40,078 nucleotides of DNA from positions 1 through 40,078 of the forward strand of contig CANRDW010000005.1 in assembly GCA_947629505.1 (NCBI GenBank). The letters run 5' to 3'. This stretch comes from an uncultured Clostridia bacterium. Its GTDB lineage: Bacteria; Bacillota; Clostridia; Christensenellales; UBA1242. Every line of letters begins with the position of its first letter. The first letter of the stretch is position 1. Of this stretch, positions 32,891-40,078 are shown one piece after another. Below the pieces are notes generated by a model that saw only the letters and a program-made list of their open reading frames with translations, was not told the origin of the DNA and did not search any database. A program made the translations under genes and the position numbers.

Positions 32891-33913
32891 TCAATTAAAT
32901 TTGATGATTTTTCTTGCAATTTTATAAATTGCTTTGCAAAAGCCCATGCCGAGTTTTGAATTTGTCGAAACAAGCCCTTCGGCGTGATGTTTGCAATCAG
33001 AGTAAAGTTTTTTGTCTTTTGATTTCAAATATGTCCAAAGTTCTTTCTTTTTGTTTAAAGCGTCCTTATCACCTATTTTGATAAGATATATTGATGTGAT
33101 TGCCATCAAAATTGAAATAAAATCAGTCATATACTTTGCCAATTTTTTATCTTTACTTGCAATCTCTTGAATATTGTGTGAATCAATGCAAATTTTCGTG
33201 ATTTTGATGTGTTGGTCAATTCGCTTCATAATCACATCTTCGTTTATAGATTGATCGGCACGTCCAACAAAATATCTATACAAATCAGCGTCGATATAAT
33301 AAAAACTTTTGACATATGGAAGGGGAGTGTAAACAAAAATGTTGTCAACATAAAATGTGTGTTTTGGCAAGGTTAGGTTGATGTCTTGCAAGATTTTTGT
33401 TTTATAAATTGCCGAATGCATGGTGATGAATTGCGATTTTTTAAATTTTTTGGTTTCTGAAAAAGTGAATTCTTTTTCAACTGGAAAAACATTTTTATAG
33501 TCGATCACTCTGCACTTTGTTCCATCGGTGTATTCATACACATAATTGCAAATTAGCATGTCGATGAGATGGTTTTCTTCATGCAATTTTTTGATTGTTT
33601 CAAGCAGTTTTAAAAGTGATTCTTTGTCAGCCCAATCATCTGCGTCCACAATTTTAAAATAAAGCCCTGTGGCATTTTTTATGCCTTGATTTACACCTTC
33701 GCCATGTCCACCATTTTCTTGATGGACAACTTTGACAATGTTTGGATATTTTTTGCCATATTCATCGGCAATTTCTGGGGTGTTGTCTTTTGTTGATCCG
33801 TCATCAACGATGATAATTTCGGCATCATCTCCACATACAAGTAAAGAATCGATGCATTTTCTCATATAATTTGCCATGTTATAACAAGGCACACAAAAAG
33901 AAATGTATTTCAT
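32891..33913 (-). CDS. Glycosyltransferase family 2
   Basis: The 340-residue GT-A fold enzyme has the N-terminal motif SFCVPCYNMANYMRKCIDSL, EIIIVDDGSTKDNT, and the metal-binding KIVDADDWAD. The C-terminal half has no membrane helix pair but a basic amphipathic end (ICKAIYKIARKIIKFN) that could sit on the membrane. Start supported by AAGGAG. As first gene of the GT2-glf-DUF1846 operon it may transfer galactofuranose or another sugar to a capsular or teichoic-type polymer; donor and acceptor cannot be read from the sequence. Confidence 0.9.
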   Translation of the reverse strand: MKYISFCVPCYNMANYMRKCIDSLLVCGDDAEIIIVDDGSTKDNTPEIADEYGKKYPNIVKVVHQENGGHGEGVNQGIKNATGLYFKIVDADDWADKESLLKLLETIKKLHEENHLIDMLICNYVYEYTDGTKCRVIDYKNVFPVEKEFTFSETKKFKKSQFITMHSAIYKTKILQDINLTLPKHTFYVDNIFVYTPLPYVKSFYYIDADLYRYFVGRADQSINEDVIMKRIDQHIKITKICIDSHNIQEIASKDKKLAKYMTDFISILMAITSIYLIKIGDKDALNKKKELWTYLKSKDKKLYSDCKHHAEGLVSTNSKLGMGFCKAIYKIARKIIKFN

Positions 33914-34035
33914 AAATTTCTCCTTGATTAAAGTTTATCATATAACAACTTTTTTTCAAAATGATTTTAAAAATTTATCAACTTTTTTAGAAATGTTTTG
34001 TGTATGAATTTAAATTTTAAAAACATCATATTAAT

Positions 34036-34584
34036 ATGATTTCTTTGTATTATCTTATCCCGGCCTTTGTGATTTTGCTTTTAGTCTGTCCAATTTTCAC
34101 AGAGATTAGGGTGAGTGTAAATCCAAGTTATAATCGTGGGGTGGTGGCGCTTTTCGTGTTTGGAAAGAAGATTTTTTATTACATAATTTCGCTGAAAGGG
34201 AACGCAGTTGAACTTGAAAATGAAAAGCAGACCAAGATGCAAAAGATTGAATTTTCAAGTCCGCAGTTTTTGTTTATGGAAGAATTTACTCGGCAGATAA
34301 AAGACAAAGTGAGGCTTAAAAAGATGTATGTTTTTTACAACATAGGAAGTGGCGATGCGTTTTCAAGTGCGCTTGTTTGCGGGCTTATAAATCAAATTTT
34401 GACTTACATTTTTTTGTATTTGAAAAGCAAAAAGCCGACCGCATCTTTTTGCATTTATGACACAGTTTCATACAATCGGGCGGTGTGTGAAATTGCGGGC
34501 AGAGTGAGTGCAAGCATAACGCTTTTTGATGTTTTATATGCTTTTGTTTATTCTTTTATCGTGCAAAAGCGACAAAGAAAATGA
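34036..34584 (+). CDS. DUF2953-like membrane protein
   Basis: The 182-residue protein has one N-terminal helix (YYLIPAFVILLLVCPIF), a soluble domain with KKMYVFYNIGSGDAFSSALV and ILTYIFLYLKS, and a C-terminal hydrophobic stretch. This matches the DUF2953/YtfI family. The match rests on both sequence pattern and position, since ytfI-ytfJ are neighbours in Bacillus and Clostridia. No clear ribosome binding site precedes the ATG. A hairpin-rich 99-nt gap separates it from ytfJ. Confidence 0.75.
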   Translation: MISLYYLIPAFVILLLVCPIFTEIRVSVNPSYNRGVVALFVFGKKIFYYIISLKGNAVELENEKQTKMQKIEFSSPQFLFMEEFTRQIKDKVRLKKMYVFYNIGSGDAFSSALVCGLINQILTYIFLYLKSKKPTASFCIYDTVSYNRAVCEIAGRVSASITLFDVLYAFVYSFIVQKRQRK

Positions 34585-34637
34585 TTTTTGCATACATAAT
34601 TTTTTGCGCTTTTTTACACAATATATGGTGTATTATG

Positions 34638-34667
34638 TTGCAGACTACACCTTGTTTTGTGTAGTAT
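34638..34667 (+). promoter_or_regulatory. ytfJ-dacF promoter with operator-like dyad
   Basis: TTGCAG, 18-nt spacer, TAGTAT. A CTACAC-8-GTGTAG dyad (34645-34664) covers the spacer and the -10. Confidence 0.55.
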
Positions 34668-34683
34668 GCATAAAGGGGGATTT

Positions 34684-35079
34684 ATGAAAACTTACGCAAA
34701 CGAAACAAAATTATCTGACCTTATCACAAACGCTATGGACAAACTTAAAAGCATTATGGACAGTTCCACAATCGTTGGTGAAAGTTTGAAAACGCCGGAC
34801 GGAGTGACGATTATTCCAATAAGCAAAGTGACTGTTGGATTTGTTGTTGGCGGCGGAGAATATGCCGACCTTTCTGCAAGGCGCGTTGCAAATCACTTTC
34901 CTATGAGTGGTGGCAGCAGTGGAGGAATGAGCGTTTCGCCGGTTGGATTTTTGATTATTCAAACTGACGGCGAAGTGGACTTTGTGAATGTTGAAAACAA
35001 GACACTTTATCAAACTGTTTTGAATATGTTTAACTCGCTTTTGCAGAAGATTGAAAAGGACAAAGAAAATGACAATTAA
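34684..35079 (+). CDS. ytfJ: GerW/YtfJ family protein
   Basis: The 131-residue protein (from ATG 34684) has the family pattern LKSIMDSSTIVGESLKTPDG, TIIPISKVTVGFVVGGGEY, and a glycine-rich GGSSGGMSVSPVGFLII. Bacillus YtfJ (GerW) is needed for normal spore germination, but homologues occur in non-sporulating Bacillota, and no other spore gene is seen here. The ORF-track start is 9 codons upstream of the AAAGGGGG site; ATG 34684 fits the site. It overlaps dacF by 11 nt. Confidence 0.88.
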   Translation: MKTYANETKLSDLITNAMDKLKSIMDSSTIVGESLKTPDGVTIIPISKVTVGFVVGGGEYADLSARRVANHFPMSGGSSGGMSVSPVGFLIIQTDGEVDFVNVENKTLYQTVLNMFNSLLQKIEKDKENDN

Positions 35080-36205
35080 AAAAGTTTCCGCCTCAATTGT
35101 GCTTGTTTTGTTTGCGGTTGTTTTTGCCGTGATTGGCGTTTTTGCGCAGCCAAAAGTTTCATATGCGTTTTACTCAACGGCAAGGGGTGCGTGCGTGATT
35201 GAAACCACCACAAAAAGAAAACTTTTTGCACAAAACGAAAACAAAAAAATGCCTATGGCAAGCACAACCAAAATCATGACGGCAATCACTGCGATTGAAA
35301 ACTGCAAGGATTTGGACGAAAAATTTGAAGTTTCGCCAAAGGCGGTGGGTGTGCCGGGGACTTCGCTTTATCTAAGAAAAGGCGACACTTACAGCACGCG
35401 TGATTTGTTGTATGCACTTATGCTTATCTCTGGCAATGACGCCTCTGTTGCCATTGCAGAGCATGTTGCAGGCTCGACAAGTGAATTTGTGACTATGATG
35501 AATGACCTTTCTCGAAAAATTGGTGCGACAAACTCTCACTTTGCAAACACTCACGGGCTGGATGCAGACGGACATTACACAACGGCATATGACCTTGCAC
35601 TTATCACTTCATATGCGCTTGAAAATGACACTTTCAGAGAGATTGTTTCCACAAAAAACACGCGCATTACAAAGGCGGACGGCGAGCATAGATATTTGAA
35701 AAACAAAAACAAACTTCTTTTCACTTTGGACGGGTGCATCGGCGTTAAAACGGGCTACACAGACGATGCGGGCAGATGCCTTGTTTCAGCGGCTGAAAAG
35801 GACGGCATGAGAGTTGTTTGTGTGGTGTTAAACTGTGGGCCAATGTTCCCAGAGAGTGCCGACCTTTTGACAGAATGTTTAAACACCTACAAACTTGTAA
35901 ATTTGACTGATTTATACGATTTTAAACGGGAAATTGAGATTGTTGACGGCAGAAAAAACACCGCTAAAATTGGAGTGAGTGGAGATTTTGTCTATCCGCT
36001 TTCACAAGCAGAACTTGAAAGAGTGAAAATTGCTTACACTCTTCCACAAAACCTGCAAGCCCCACTTGAAAAAGGCGCTGAGATAGGAAAAACTGAAATA
36101 TTTTTAGATAATAACTTGCTATTTTCACAAAAAATCTTTACAATAGAAGATATAAAGCCAAAGTCTGTTCTTCAAAGGGTGAAAGAATTTTTTGCGAATT
36201 GGTGA
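35069..36205 (+). CDS. dacF: D-alanyl-D-alanine carboxypeptidase (PBP5/DacF type)
   Basis: Trims the terminal D-Ala from peptidoglycan pentapeptides outside the membrane. The 378 residues start with a signal peptide (SIVLVLFAVVFAVIGVFAQP). Active-site motifs are SxxK in ASTTKIM (S65, K68), SGN in ISGNDAS and KTG in GVKTGYT. A C-terminal beta domain and an amphipathic end (SVLQRVKEFFANW) would keep it at the membrane. I chose ATG 35069 over the TTG at 35051, as AAAAGGA is correctly spaced. It overlaps ytfJ, so the two are translationally coupled. Confidence 0.93.
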   Translation: MTIKKVSASIVLVLFAVVFAVIGVFAQPKVSYAFYSTARGACVIETTTKRKLFAQNENKKMPMASTTKIMTAITAIENCKDLDEKFEVSPKAVGVPGTSLYLRKGDTYSTRDLLYALMLISGNDASVAIAEHVAGSTSEFVTMMNDLSRKIGATNSHFANTHGLDADGHYTTAYDLALITSYALENDTFREIVSTKNTRITKADGEHRYLKNKNKLLFTLDGCIGVKTGYTDDAGRCLVSAAEKDGMRVVCVVLNCGPMFPESADLLTECLNTYKLVNLTDLYDFKREIEIVDGRKNTAKIGVSGDFVYPLSQAELERVKIAYTLPQNLQAPLEKGAEIGKTEIFLDNNLLFSQKIFTIEDIKPKSVLQRVKEFFANW

Positions 36206-36207
36206 AG

Positions 36208-36237
36208 AAAATCCCCTTGAAAGAAAAAGGGGATTTT
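36208..36237 (+). terminator. Terminator-like hairpin that includes the rluB ribosome binding site
   Basis: AAAATCCCCTT/AAGGGGATTTT is a perfect 11-bp stem followed by a T run that leads straight into ATG 36240. The 3' arm AAGGGGA is the only ribosome binding site candidate for rluB. Confidence 0.75.
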
Positions 36238-36239
36238 TT

Positions 36240-36947
36240 ATGAGAATTAACAAATTTTTAAGCGCCTCGGGTGTGGCATCAAGAAGAAAATGCGAAGAGA
36301 TTGTCCTTGCAAAAAGAGTGACGATAAATGGCGCTGTTGTTGACGCACTTTCAACCGATGTTAACGAGAAAAAAGATGTTGTGTGTGTGGACGGCGTTCA
36401 GGTGAAACTGCCGGGTGAATTTGTGTATTTAAAACTCAACAAGCCAAAGGGTTATGCTTGCACAGCAAGTGACGAAAGGGGCAGAAAAACCATTTTTGAT
36501 TTAGTTGACAGCGATGTTCGACTTTTCAGTGTTGGCAGGCTTGACTATGACACAGAGGGGCTTATTTTTCTCACCAATGACGGCGAATTTGCAAATTTAG
36601 TTACGCATCCAAAGTTTCACTTTGAAAAAGAATATCATGTGTCGGTTGAAGGCGCTGTGAAAGAAAGCGAACTTGCTGTTTTAAGAAAAGGCGCTGTTGT
36701 GGACGGAAAACGCATGCCGCAGGCAAAGGTCAAAGCCCTTTCTTTTGACGGCAAAATCACAAAACTGTCCGTTGTGATAAACGAAGGTCAAAATCATCAA
36801 GTTAGGCGTATGTTTGAGGCCATCGGCAGAGAAATCCACCTTTTAAAGCGCGTGAGAATTGGCTCTGTCACGCTCGGCGGACTGTCGCGCGGCAAAACAA
36901 AGCCTATGACTGCCGAAGAAATCTCTTCGTTTGGGAGTGAAAAATGA
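36240..36947 (+). CDS. rluB: Pseudouridine synthase, RluB/RsuA family
   Basis: Isomerises a uridine in rRNA. The 235-residue protein has an N-terminal S4 RNA-binding domain (RINKFLSASGVASRRKCEEI) and the RsuA-type catalytic domain with the active aspartate in VGRLDYDTEGLIFLTNDG, and ends near GQNHQVRRMFEAIG. The ORF-track start is 16 codons upstream, across the hairpin; ATG 36240 gives the standard S4 start. Its ribosome binding site is buried in a terminator-like stem. It overlaps the next gene by ATGA. Confidence 0.94.
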   Translation: MRINKFLSASGVASRRKCEEIVLAKRVTINGAVVDALSTDVNEKKDVVCVDGVQVKLPGEFVYLKLNKPKGYACTASDERGRKTIFDLVDSDVRLFSVGRLDYDTEGLIFLTNDGEFANLVTHPKFHFEKEYHVSVEGAVKESELAVLRKGAVVDGKRMPQAKVKALSFDGKITKLSVVINEGQNHQVRRMFEAIGREIHLLKRVRIGSVTLGGLSRGKTKPMTAEEISSFGSEK

Positions 36948-38149
36948 GAGTGGCGGTTGTTGGAGCGGGTGCTGCTGGGCTTATGGTGTCTGGATTTTTG
37001 GCAAATTCGGGGCATGATGTGTTTGTTTTTGACAAAAATGAAAAAGTTGGCAAAAAGTTGTATATTTCGGGCAAAGGGCGTTGTAATTTGACCAATCTCT
37101 GCCCGCCAGATGAGTTTTTGAAAAATGTTGTGCGTGGAGAGAAATTTGTCAAAAGCGCAATTTACAATTTTACAAGTCAGGACGCAGTTGATTTTTTTGA
37201 AAATTTGGGACTTGAAACAAAGGTTGAGCGCGGCAACCGAGTCTTTCCAAAAAGTGACAAATCAAGCGATGTTATCAAAGTTTTAAAAGAAAAACACTGC
37301 AAAAATGTGAAATTTTGTTTTAACACAAAGATTGACAGCATATCAAAAACAGAAGAGAGCTTTATTTTGCACTTTGACGGCAAAAGTGAACTGTTTGACA
37401 GAGTGATTGTTGCAACGGGCGGCAAAAGTTATCGTTCAACAGGCAGTGACGGAGATGGCTTCAAATTTGCTAAAATGTTTGGGCACAAGATTGTGGAGTG
37501 TGTGCCGGCGTTGTGTCCGATTAAACTTAAAGACAAGTTTGTGAAGGCTCTTCAAGGGGTGTCGCTTAAAAATGTCACCTTAAAATGTAAATATGGGGAC
37601 AAGAAAAAAGAGCTTTTTGGCGAAATGCTTTTCACAGATGAGGGGATTTCGGGCCCGATTGTGCTGTCGCTTTCAAGTTTTATCAACCGTGAGAAAGATG
37701 TGGCGCTTGCCCTTGATTTTAAGCCCGCACTAGATGAAAAGCAACTTGATTTAAGGTTATTGCGAGATTTTGAAGAAAACAAAAACAGCGAAATAAAAAC
37801 CGTTTTTCGAGGGCTTTTGCCAAAGGCTGTTGCAGAGGTTTTTGAAAAGGTTGTAGGGCTTGACGGTGCGCAAAAAGTGAACACAATCACAAAAACGCAG
37901 CGAAATGACATAATCAAATTCTTGAAAAACTTTCCGCTTGAATATGGCGGGCTGTATGACTTGGATGCGGGCATTGTCACAAGCGGCGGAGTTGACTTAA
38001 AAGAGATTGACCCAAAGACCTTTGAAAGCAAACTTCAAAAGGGGCTTTACTTTGTTGGTGAAGTTTTGGACGTGGACGCTTTGACGGGCGGATTTAATCT
38101 TCAACTTGCGTGGGCAGAGAGTTTTATGTGTGCAAAAAATTTCAGTTAG
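36944..38149 (+). CDS. NAD(P)/FAD-dependent oxidoreductase, HI0933/BaiN family
   Basis: The 401 residues start with the Rossmann dinucleotide motif VAVVGAGAAGLMVSGFLA, then GKKLYISGKGRCNLTN, IVATGGKSYRSTGSDGDGF, MLFTDEGISGPIVLSLS and the C-terminal GEVLDVDALTGGFNLQLAWA. All are typical of this flavoprotein family, whose physiological reaction is mostly undefined. The name BaiN comes from a bile-acid enzyme and should not be read as function here. It is translationally coupled to rluB by ATGA. In Clostridia this gene is usually followed by cmk, which is absent. Confidence 0.92.
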   Translation: MRVAVVGAGAAGLMVSGFLANSGHDVFVFDKNEKVGKKLYISGKGRCNLTNLCPPDEFLKNVVRGEKFVKSAIYNFTSQDAVDFFENLGLETKVERGNRVFPKSDKSSDVIKVLKEKHCKNVKFCFNTKIDSISKTEESFILHFDGKSELFDRVIVATGGKSYRSTGSDGDGFKFAKMFGHKIVECVPALCPIKLKDKFVKALQGVSLKNVTLKCKYGDKKKELFGEMLFTDEGISGPIVLSLSSFINREKDVALALDFKPALDEKQLDLRLLRDFEENKNSEIKTVFRGLLPKAVAEVFEKVVGLDGAQKVNTITKTQRNDIIKFLKNFPLEYGGLYDLDAGIVTSGGVDLKEIDPKTFESKLQKGLYFVGEVLDVDALTGGFNLQLAWAESFMCAKNFS

Positions 38150-38159
38150 GGAGAGATAT

Positions 38160-38780
38160 ATGTTTTATCAGATTTGCAAAATACTTTTGTGGGTGCCGCT
38201 GAACATCATGCATCCAACATCGATTAAGGGGCGCAAAAATTTGCCGAAGAAAAGGGTGATTATTGCGTGCAATCACAGAAGCAATTGGGACTATGTGCTT
38301 TTTGGCTTAAACACCGCAAAAAAGAACAAGATTTTGGCGAAGAAAGAACTTTTTAAAAACAAATTCTTTGGGGCAATTCTTCGCAATTTTGGCGGAATTG
38401 AAATTGACCGTGACGGAAATGACATAAACGCAATCAAACTTTGCATGAAAGCGCTTAAAGATGAAAAAAGGTTGTTTATTTTCCCTGAGGGCACGCGTCA
38501 TCACGGCGAGGGCATGGGCGAAACAAAAAGCGGCCTTGCCATGATTGCAATCAAAACAAAAACACCAATCGTTCCGCTTTGGATTGACAGAGCGCCAAAA
38601 CTTTTCAGAAGAAGTGTATATTATATAGGAAAGCCGTTTGAACTTTCACAATTCTACGGGCAGAAGATGGACGAAGATGCTTTAAACGAGGCAAACGAGT
38701 TTGTTCGCCAAAAAATGCTGTCTGTGAAAGAGGAATTTCTTAGAGAAAAGGCAGAAAAGAAGCGCAAAAAGAAAGATTGA
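38160..38780 (+). CDS. plsC: 1-acyl-sn-glycerol-3-phosphate acyltransferase
   Basis: Adds the second acyl chain to make phosphatidic acid. The 206-residue protein carries the acyltransferase motifs NHRSNWD (NHxxxxD), GGIEIDRDG, FPEGTRHHGEG and PIVPLWID, and a basic lysine-rich C-terminus (REKAEKKRKKKD) suited to membrane contact. The ORF-track start lies inside the previous gene; ATG 38160 follows AGGGAGA. It is in the same transcript as rluB and the flavoprotein. Confidence 0.92.
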   Translation: MFYQICKILLWVPLNIMHPTSIKGRKNLPKKRVIIACNHRSNWDYVLFGLNTAKKNKILAKKELFKNKFFGAILRNFGGIEIDRDGNDINAIKLCMKALKDEKRLFIFPEGTRHHGEGMGETKSGLAMIAIKTKTPIVPLWIDRAPKLFRRSVYYIGKPFELSQFYGQKMDEDALNEANEFVRQKMLSVKEEFLREKAEKKRKKKD

Positions 38781-38790
38781 CCATTTTTGT

Positions 38791-38819
38791 TTGACAAGAC
38801 TTGTGTTTTTTGCTAAAAT
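38791..38819 (+). promoter_or_regulatory. Promoter of the S1-domain gene
   Basis: TTGACA, 17-nt spacer, TAAAAT, with AAAGGA before the ATG at 38854. Confidence 0.8.
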
Positions 38820-38853
38820 ATGTCCTATAATGTGTGTTTAAAGGACTTTTATT

Positions 38854-39882
38854 ATGAGCGAAAAATTTAGTTTAGATTTGATTGACAAAACTTTTACATC
38901 TTACAAAAAAGGGCAGGCGTTTGACGGAGTTGTGGTTTTAAAGCGCGATGACGGAGTTATTTTCAACATCGGCGGCAAAAATGATGCGTTTATTCCTGCC
39001 AGCGATTTTGCGGACTTTGACGGAATTAAAATTGGCGACAGATTTTCTGTGGTTATCACAAATTCTAAAAACGAAGAGGGCTTGATTGAGGCGTCCAAAT
39101 CCCTTGCGGACGCGCTTAAAATGGCAAATCAAAATGCACAAACGCTTAGGCTTGGCAGCAAGTTTTCTTTTGTTGTTTCGGGCGTGGGCGATGGGCTTGT
39201 TTCAAAGATGGGCGACTTTAAAATTGTCATTCCATTTGCCGAAGTTTCTGAAAACTATGTCAAAAACTTTCACAACTTTGTTGGCAAACAGATGGAAGCG
39301 GTTGTCACAGAAATTGACAAGGAAAACAAACTTATTGTCGGCAGCGTGAAGATGCTTCAAGAACAAACGCGAATTGCCATTGAAAAAAACTTTTGGAACA
39401 GCATTTTCATCAATAAAATTGTCACGGGCAAAGTTGAACGCATCATGCCATATGGCGCTTTTGTCAGCGTTGACGGATTTGATTGCTTTGTGCATATCTC
39501 ACAACTTGCATATGAAAGATTGGACAAGGTGGAAGATGCGCTTAATGTTGGAGATGTGAAACAATTTAAGGTTTTGAAAGTTGACCGCGAAAATAAAAAG
39601 GTTGAACTTTCGCTGAAAGCACTTTTGACAGACCCTAAAACGCAGCGAGTTGCAAGCCTTTCTGTCGGCGAAATCTATGACGGCGAAGTTGTCAAACTTT
39701 TGGCGTTTGGGGCAATTGTTAAACTTGAAAATGGCGCAACGGGGCTTTTGCACATCTCAAACGCAACTGACAATCAAACAAAGAAAATCTACGAAATTGT
39801 CAAAGTTGGCGACAAGATAAAAGTTGAACTTTTGGACAAAGACGAAGAAAACGCAAAAATATCTTTCAAACTCACAAAATAA
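38854..39882 (+). CDS. rpsA: S1-domain RNA-binding protein (ribosomal protein S1-like)
   Basis: The 342-residue protein has four S1-type modules: KGQAFDGVVVLKRDDGVIFN (about 19-80), a divergent second one, VTGKVERIMPYGAFVSVDGF (about 190-260) and VGEIYDGEVVKLLAFGAIVK (about 270-340). That number matches the short, four-domain S1 of Bacillota. Such proteins bind mRNA and may assist translation. Its usual neighbours are plsC and ispH; plsC is next to it, ispH is missing. It has its own strong promoter and AAAGGA. A GGTGCA-ATT-TGCACC hairpin follows the stop without a T run, so read-through into the tRNA halves is likely. Confidence 0.9.
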   Translation: MSEKFSLDLIDKTFTSYKKGQAFDGVVVLKRDDGVIFNIGGKNDAFIPASDFADFDGIKIGDRFSVVITNSKNEEGLIEASKSLADALKMANQNAQTLRLGSKFSFVVSGVGDGLVSKMGDFKIVIPFAEVSENYVKNFHNFVGKQMEAVVTEIDKENKLIVGSVKMLQEQTRIAIEKNFWNSIFINKIVTGKVERIMPYGAFVSVDGFDCFVHISQLAYERLDKVEDALNVGDVKQFKVLKVDRENKKVELSLKALLTDPKTQRVASLSVGEIYDGEVVKLLAFGAIVKLENGATGLLHISNATDNQTKKIYEIVKVGDKIKVELLDKDEENAKISFKLTK

Positions 39883-39903
39883 GGTGCAATTTGCACCAAT
39901 TAT

Positions 39904-39941
39904 GCTAACGTGGCTCAGTCGGTAGAGCAGCTGATTCGTAA
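39904..39941 (+). pseudogene. 5' half of tRNA-Thr (CGT), copy 1
   Basis: GCTAACG, TG, D arm GCTC/GAGC, anticodon 5' stem GCTGA and the whole loop TTCGTAA. Then the sequence leaves the tRNA: no TCAGC strand, T arm or acceptor 3' strand follows. The break is directly after position 38. Confidence 0.85.
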
Positions 39942-39991
39942 ACAAAAATCAAACAAAAACAAATCACAAAAACTTGGGTGTTAAAAACACC
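39942..39991 (+). repeat. A-rich, G-poor spacer after tRNA-Thr half 1
   Basis: The first 34 nt contain no G. It ends in the perfect hairpin GGTGTT-AAA-AACACC. The first 40 nt are identical to 40034-40073. Confidence 0.88.
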
Positions 39992-39995
39992 TTAT

Positions 39996-40033
39996 GCTGA
40001 TGTGGCTCAGTTGGTAGAGCAGTCGATTCGTAA
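39996..40033 (+). pseudogene. 5' half of tRNA-Thr (CGT), copy 2
   Basis: GCTGATG, TG, D arm GCTC/GAGC, anticodon 5' stem GTCGA and loop TTCGTAA, ending at the same position as copy 1. It differs from copy 1 at five of 38 positions. The repeat period is 92 bp. Confidence 0.85.
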
Positions 40034-40078
40034 ACAAAAATCAAACAAAAACAAATCACAAAAACTTGGGTGTGAAAA
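40034..40078 (+). repeat. A-rich spacer after tRNA-Thr half 2, cut by window edge
   Basis: Identical to the spacer after copy 1 for 40 nt, then differs (GAAAA instead of TAAAA) where the hairpin loop begins. What follows is outside the window. Confidence 0.85.

Noticed and set aside
39942-40078. Possible CRISPR-like array (92-bp period, repeats and hairpin)
   Set aside because: The repeating part is a recognisable tRNA 5' half plus spacer. There are only two units, no variable spacers and no cas gene.

Overview
The window looks like chromosomal DNA of an AT-rich, low-GC Gram-positive-type bacterium. It is most likely an uncultured, host-associated member of the Clostridia (Bacillota). The evidence is the str operon (rpsL-rpsG-fusA-tuf), the secG-rnr-smpB-ssrA run, a DUF2953-ytfJ-dacF-rluB-HI0933-plsC-S1 block with Clostridia-like order, strong AGGAGG-type ribosome binding sites, TTGACA/TATAAT promoters, and a BspA/InlB-type surface lipoprotein. 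No taxonomic marker was searched, so the lineage is an inference. I found no prophage, transposase, integrase or CRISPR array.

Layout. 1-190: a partial tRNA-Lys and a truncated tRNA-Lys copy behind a consensus promoter. 0.2-7.2 kb: Arc-type repressor, alr, rsmD, two-HTH regulator, orphan, pcrA, ligA. 7.2-12.8 kb: zinc-ribbon orphan, then the str operon with unusually long, hairpin-rich spacers. One spacer holds a ~200-bp element that also occurs at 2.1 kb. 12.8-16.8 kb: an accessory-looking stretch with three stacked terminators, an XRE regulator divergent from a large LRR lipoprotein, a train of perfect hairpins, an orphan gene and tRNA-Thr(GGT). 16.9-25 kb: nfeD-qmcA, pyk, small membrane protein, secG, rnr, smpB, tmRNA, acidic membrane protein. 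25-26.1 kb: small acidic protein plus PIN-domain protein, arranged like a toxin-antitoxin pair. 26.2-30.2 kb: P-type ATPase and MFS transporter. 30.3-33.9 kb: GT2, UDP-galactopyranose mutase, DUF1846. 34-39.9 kb: the envelope/RNA-modification block. 39.9-40.08 kb: two tandem 5' halves of tRNA-Thr(CGT).

How genes work together. The housekeeping content covers translation (S12, S7, EF-G, EF-Tu, S1), ribosome rescue (RNase R, SmpB, tmRNA), DNA repair (PcrA, LigA), wall synthesis (Alr, DacF) and surface glycans (GT2, Glf). The most unusual signal is the repeated appearance of tRNA pieces outside intact tRNAs: a promoter-proximal tRNA-Lys fragment, two tRNA-Thr halves fused to one identical A-rich, G-free spacer, and a tRNA-Thr segment in antisense orientation forming the nfeD leader. 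The second theme is structured intergenic RNA. It includes a dispersed repeat whose stem changes are compensatory between copies, and an alternative-pairing region that includes the rpsG stop codon. Several genes (alr, rsmD, pcrA, the P-type ATPase) appear to be transcribed without a leader.
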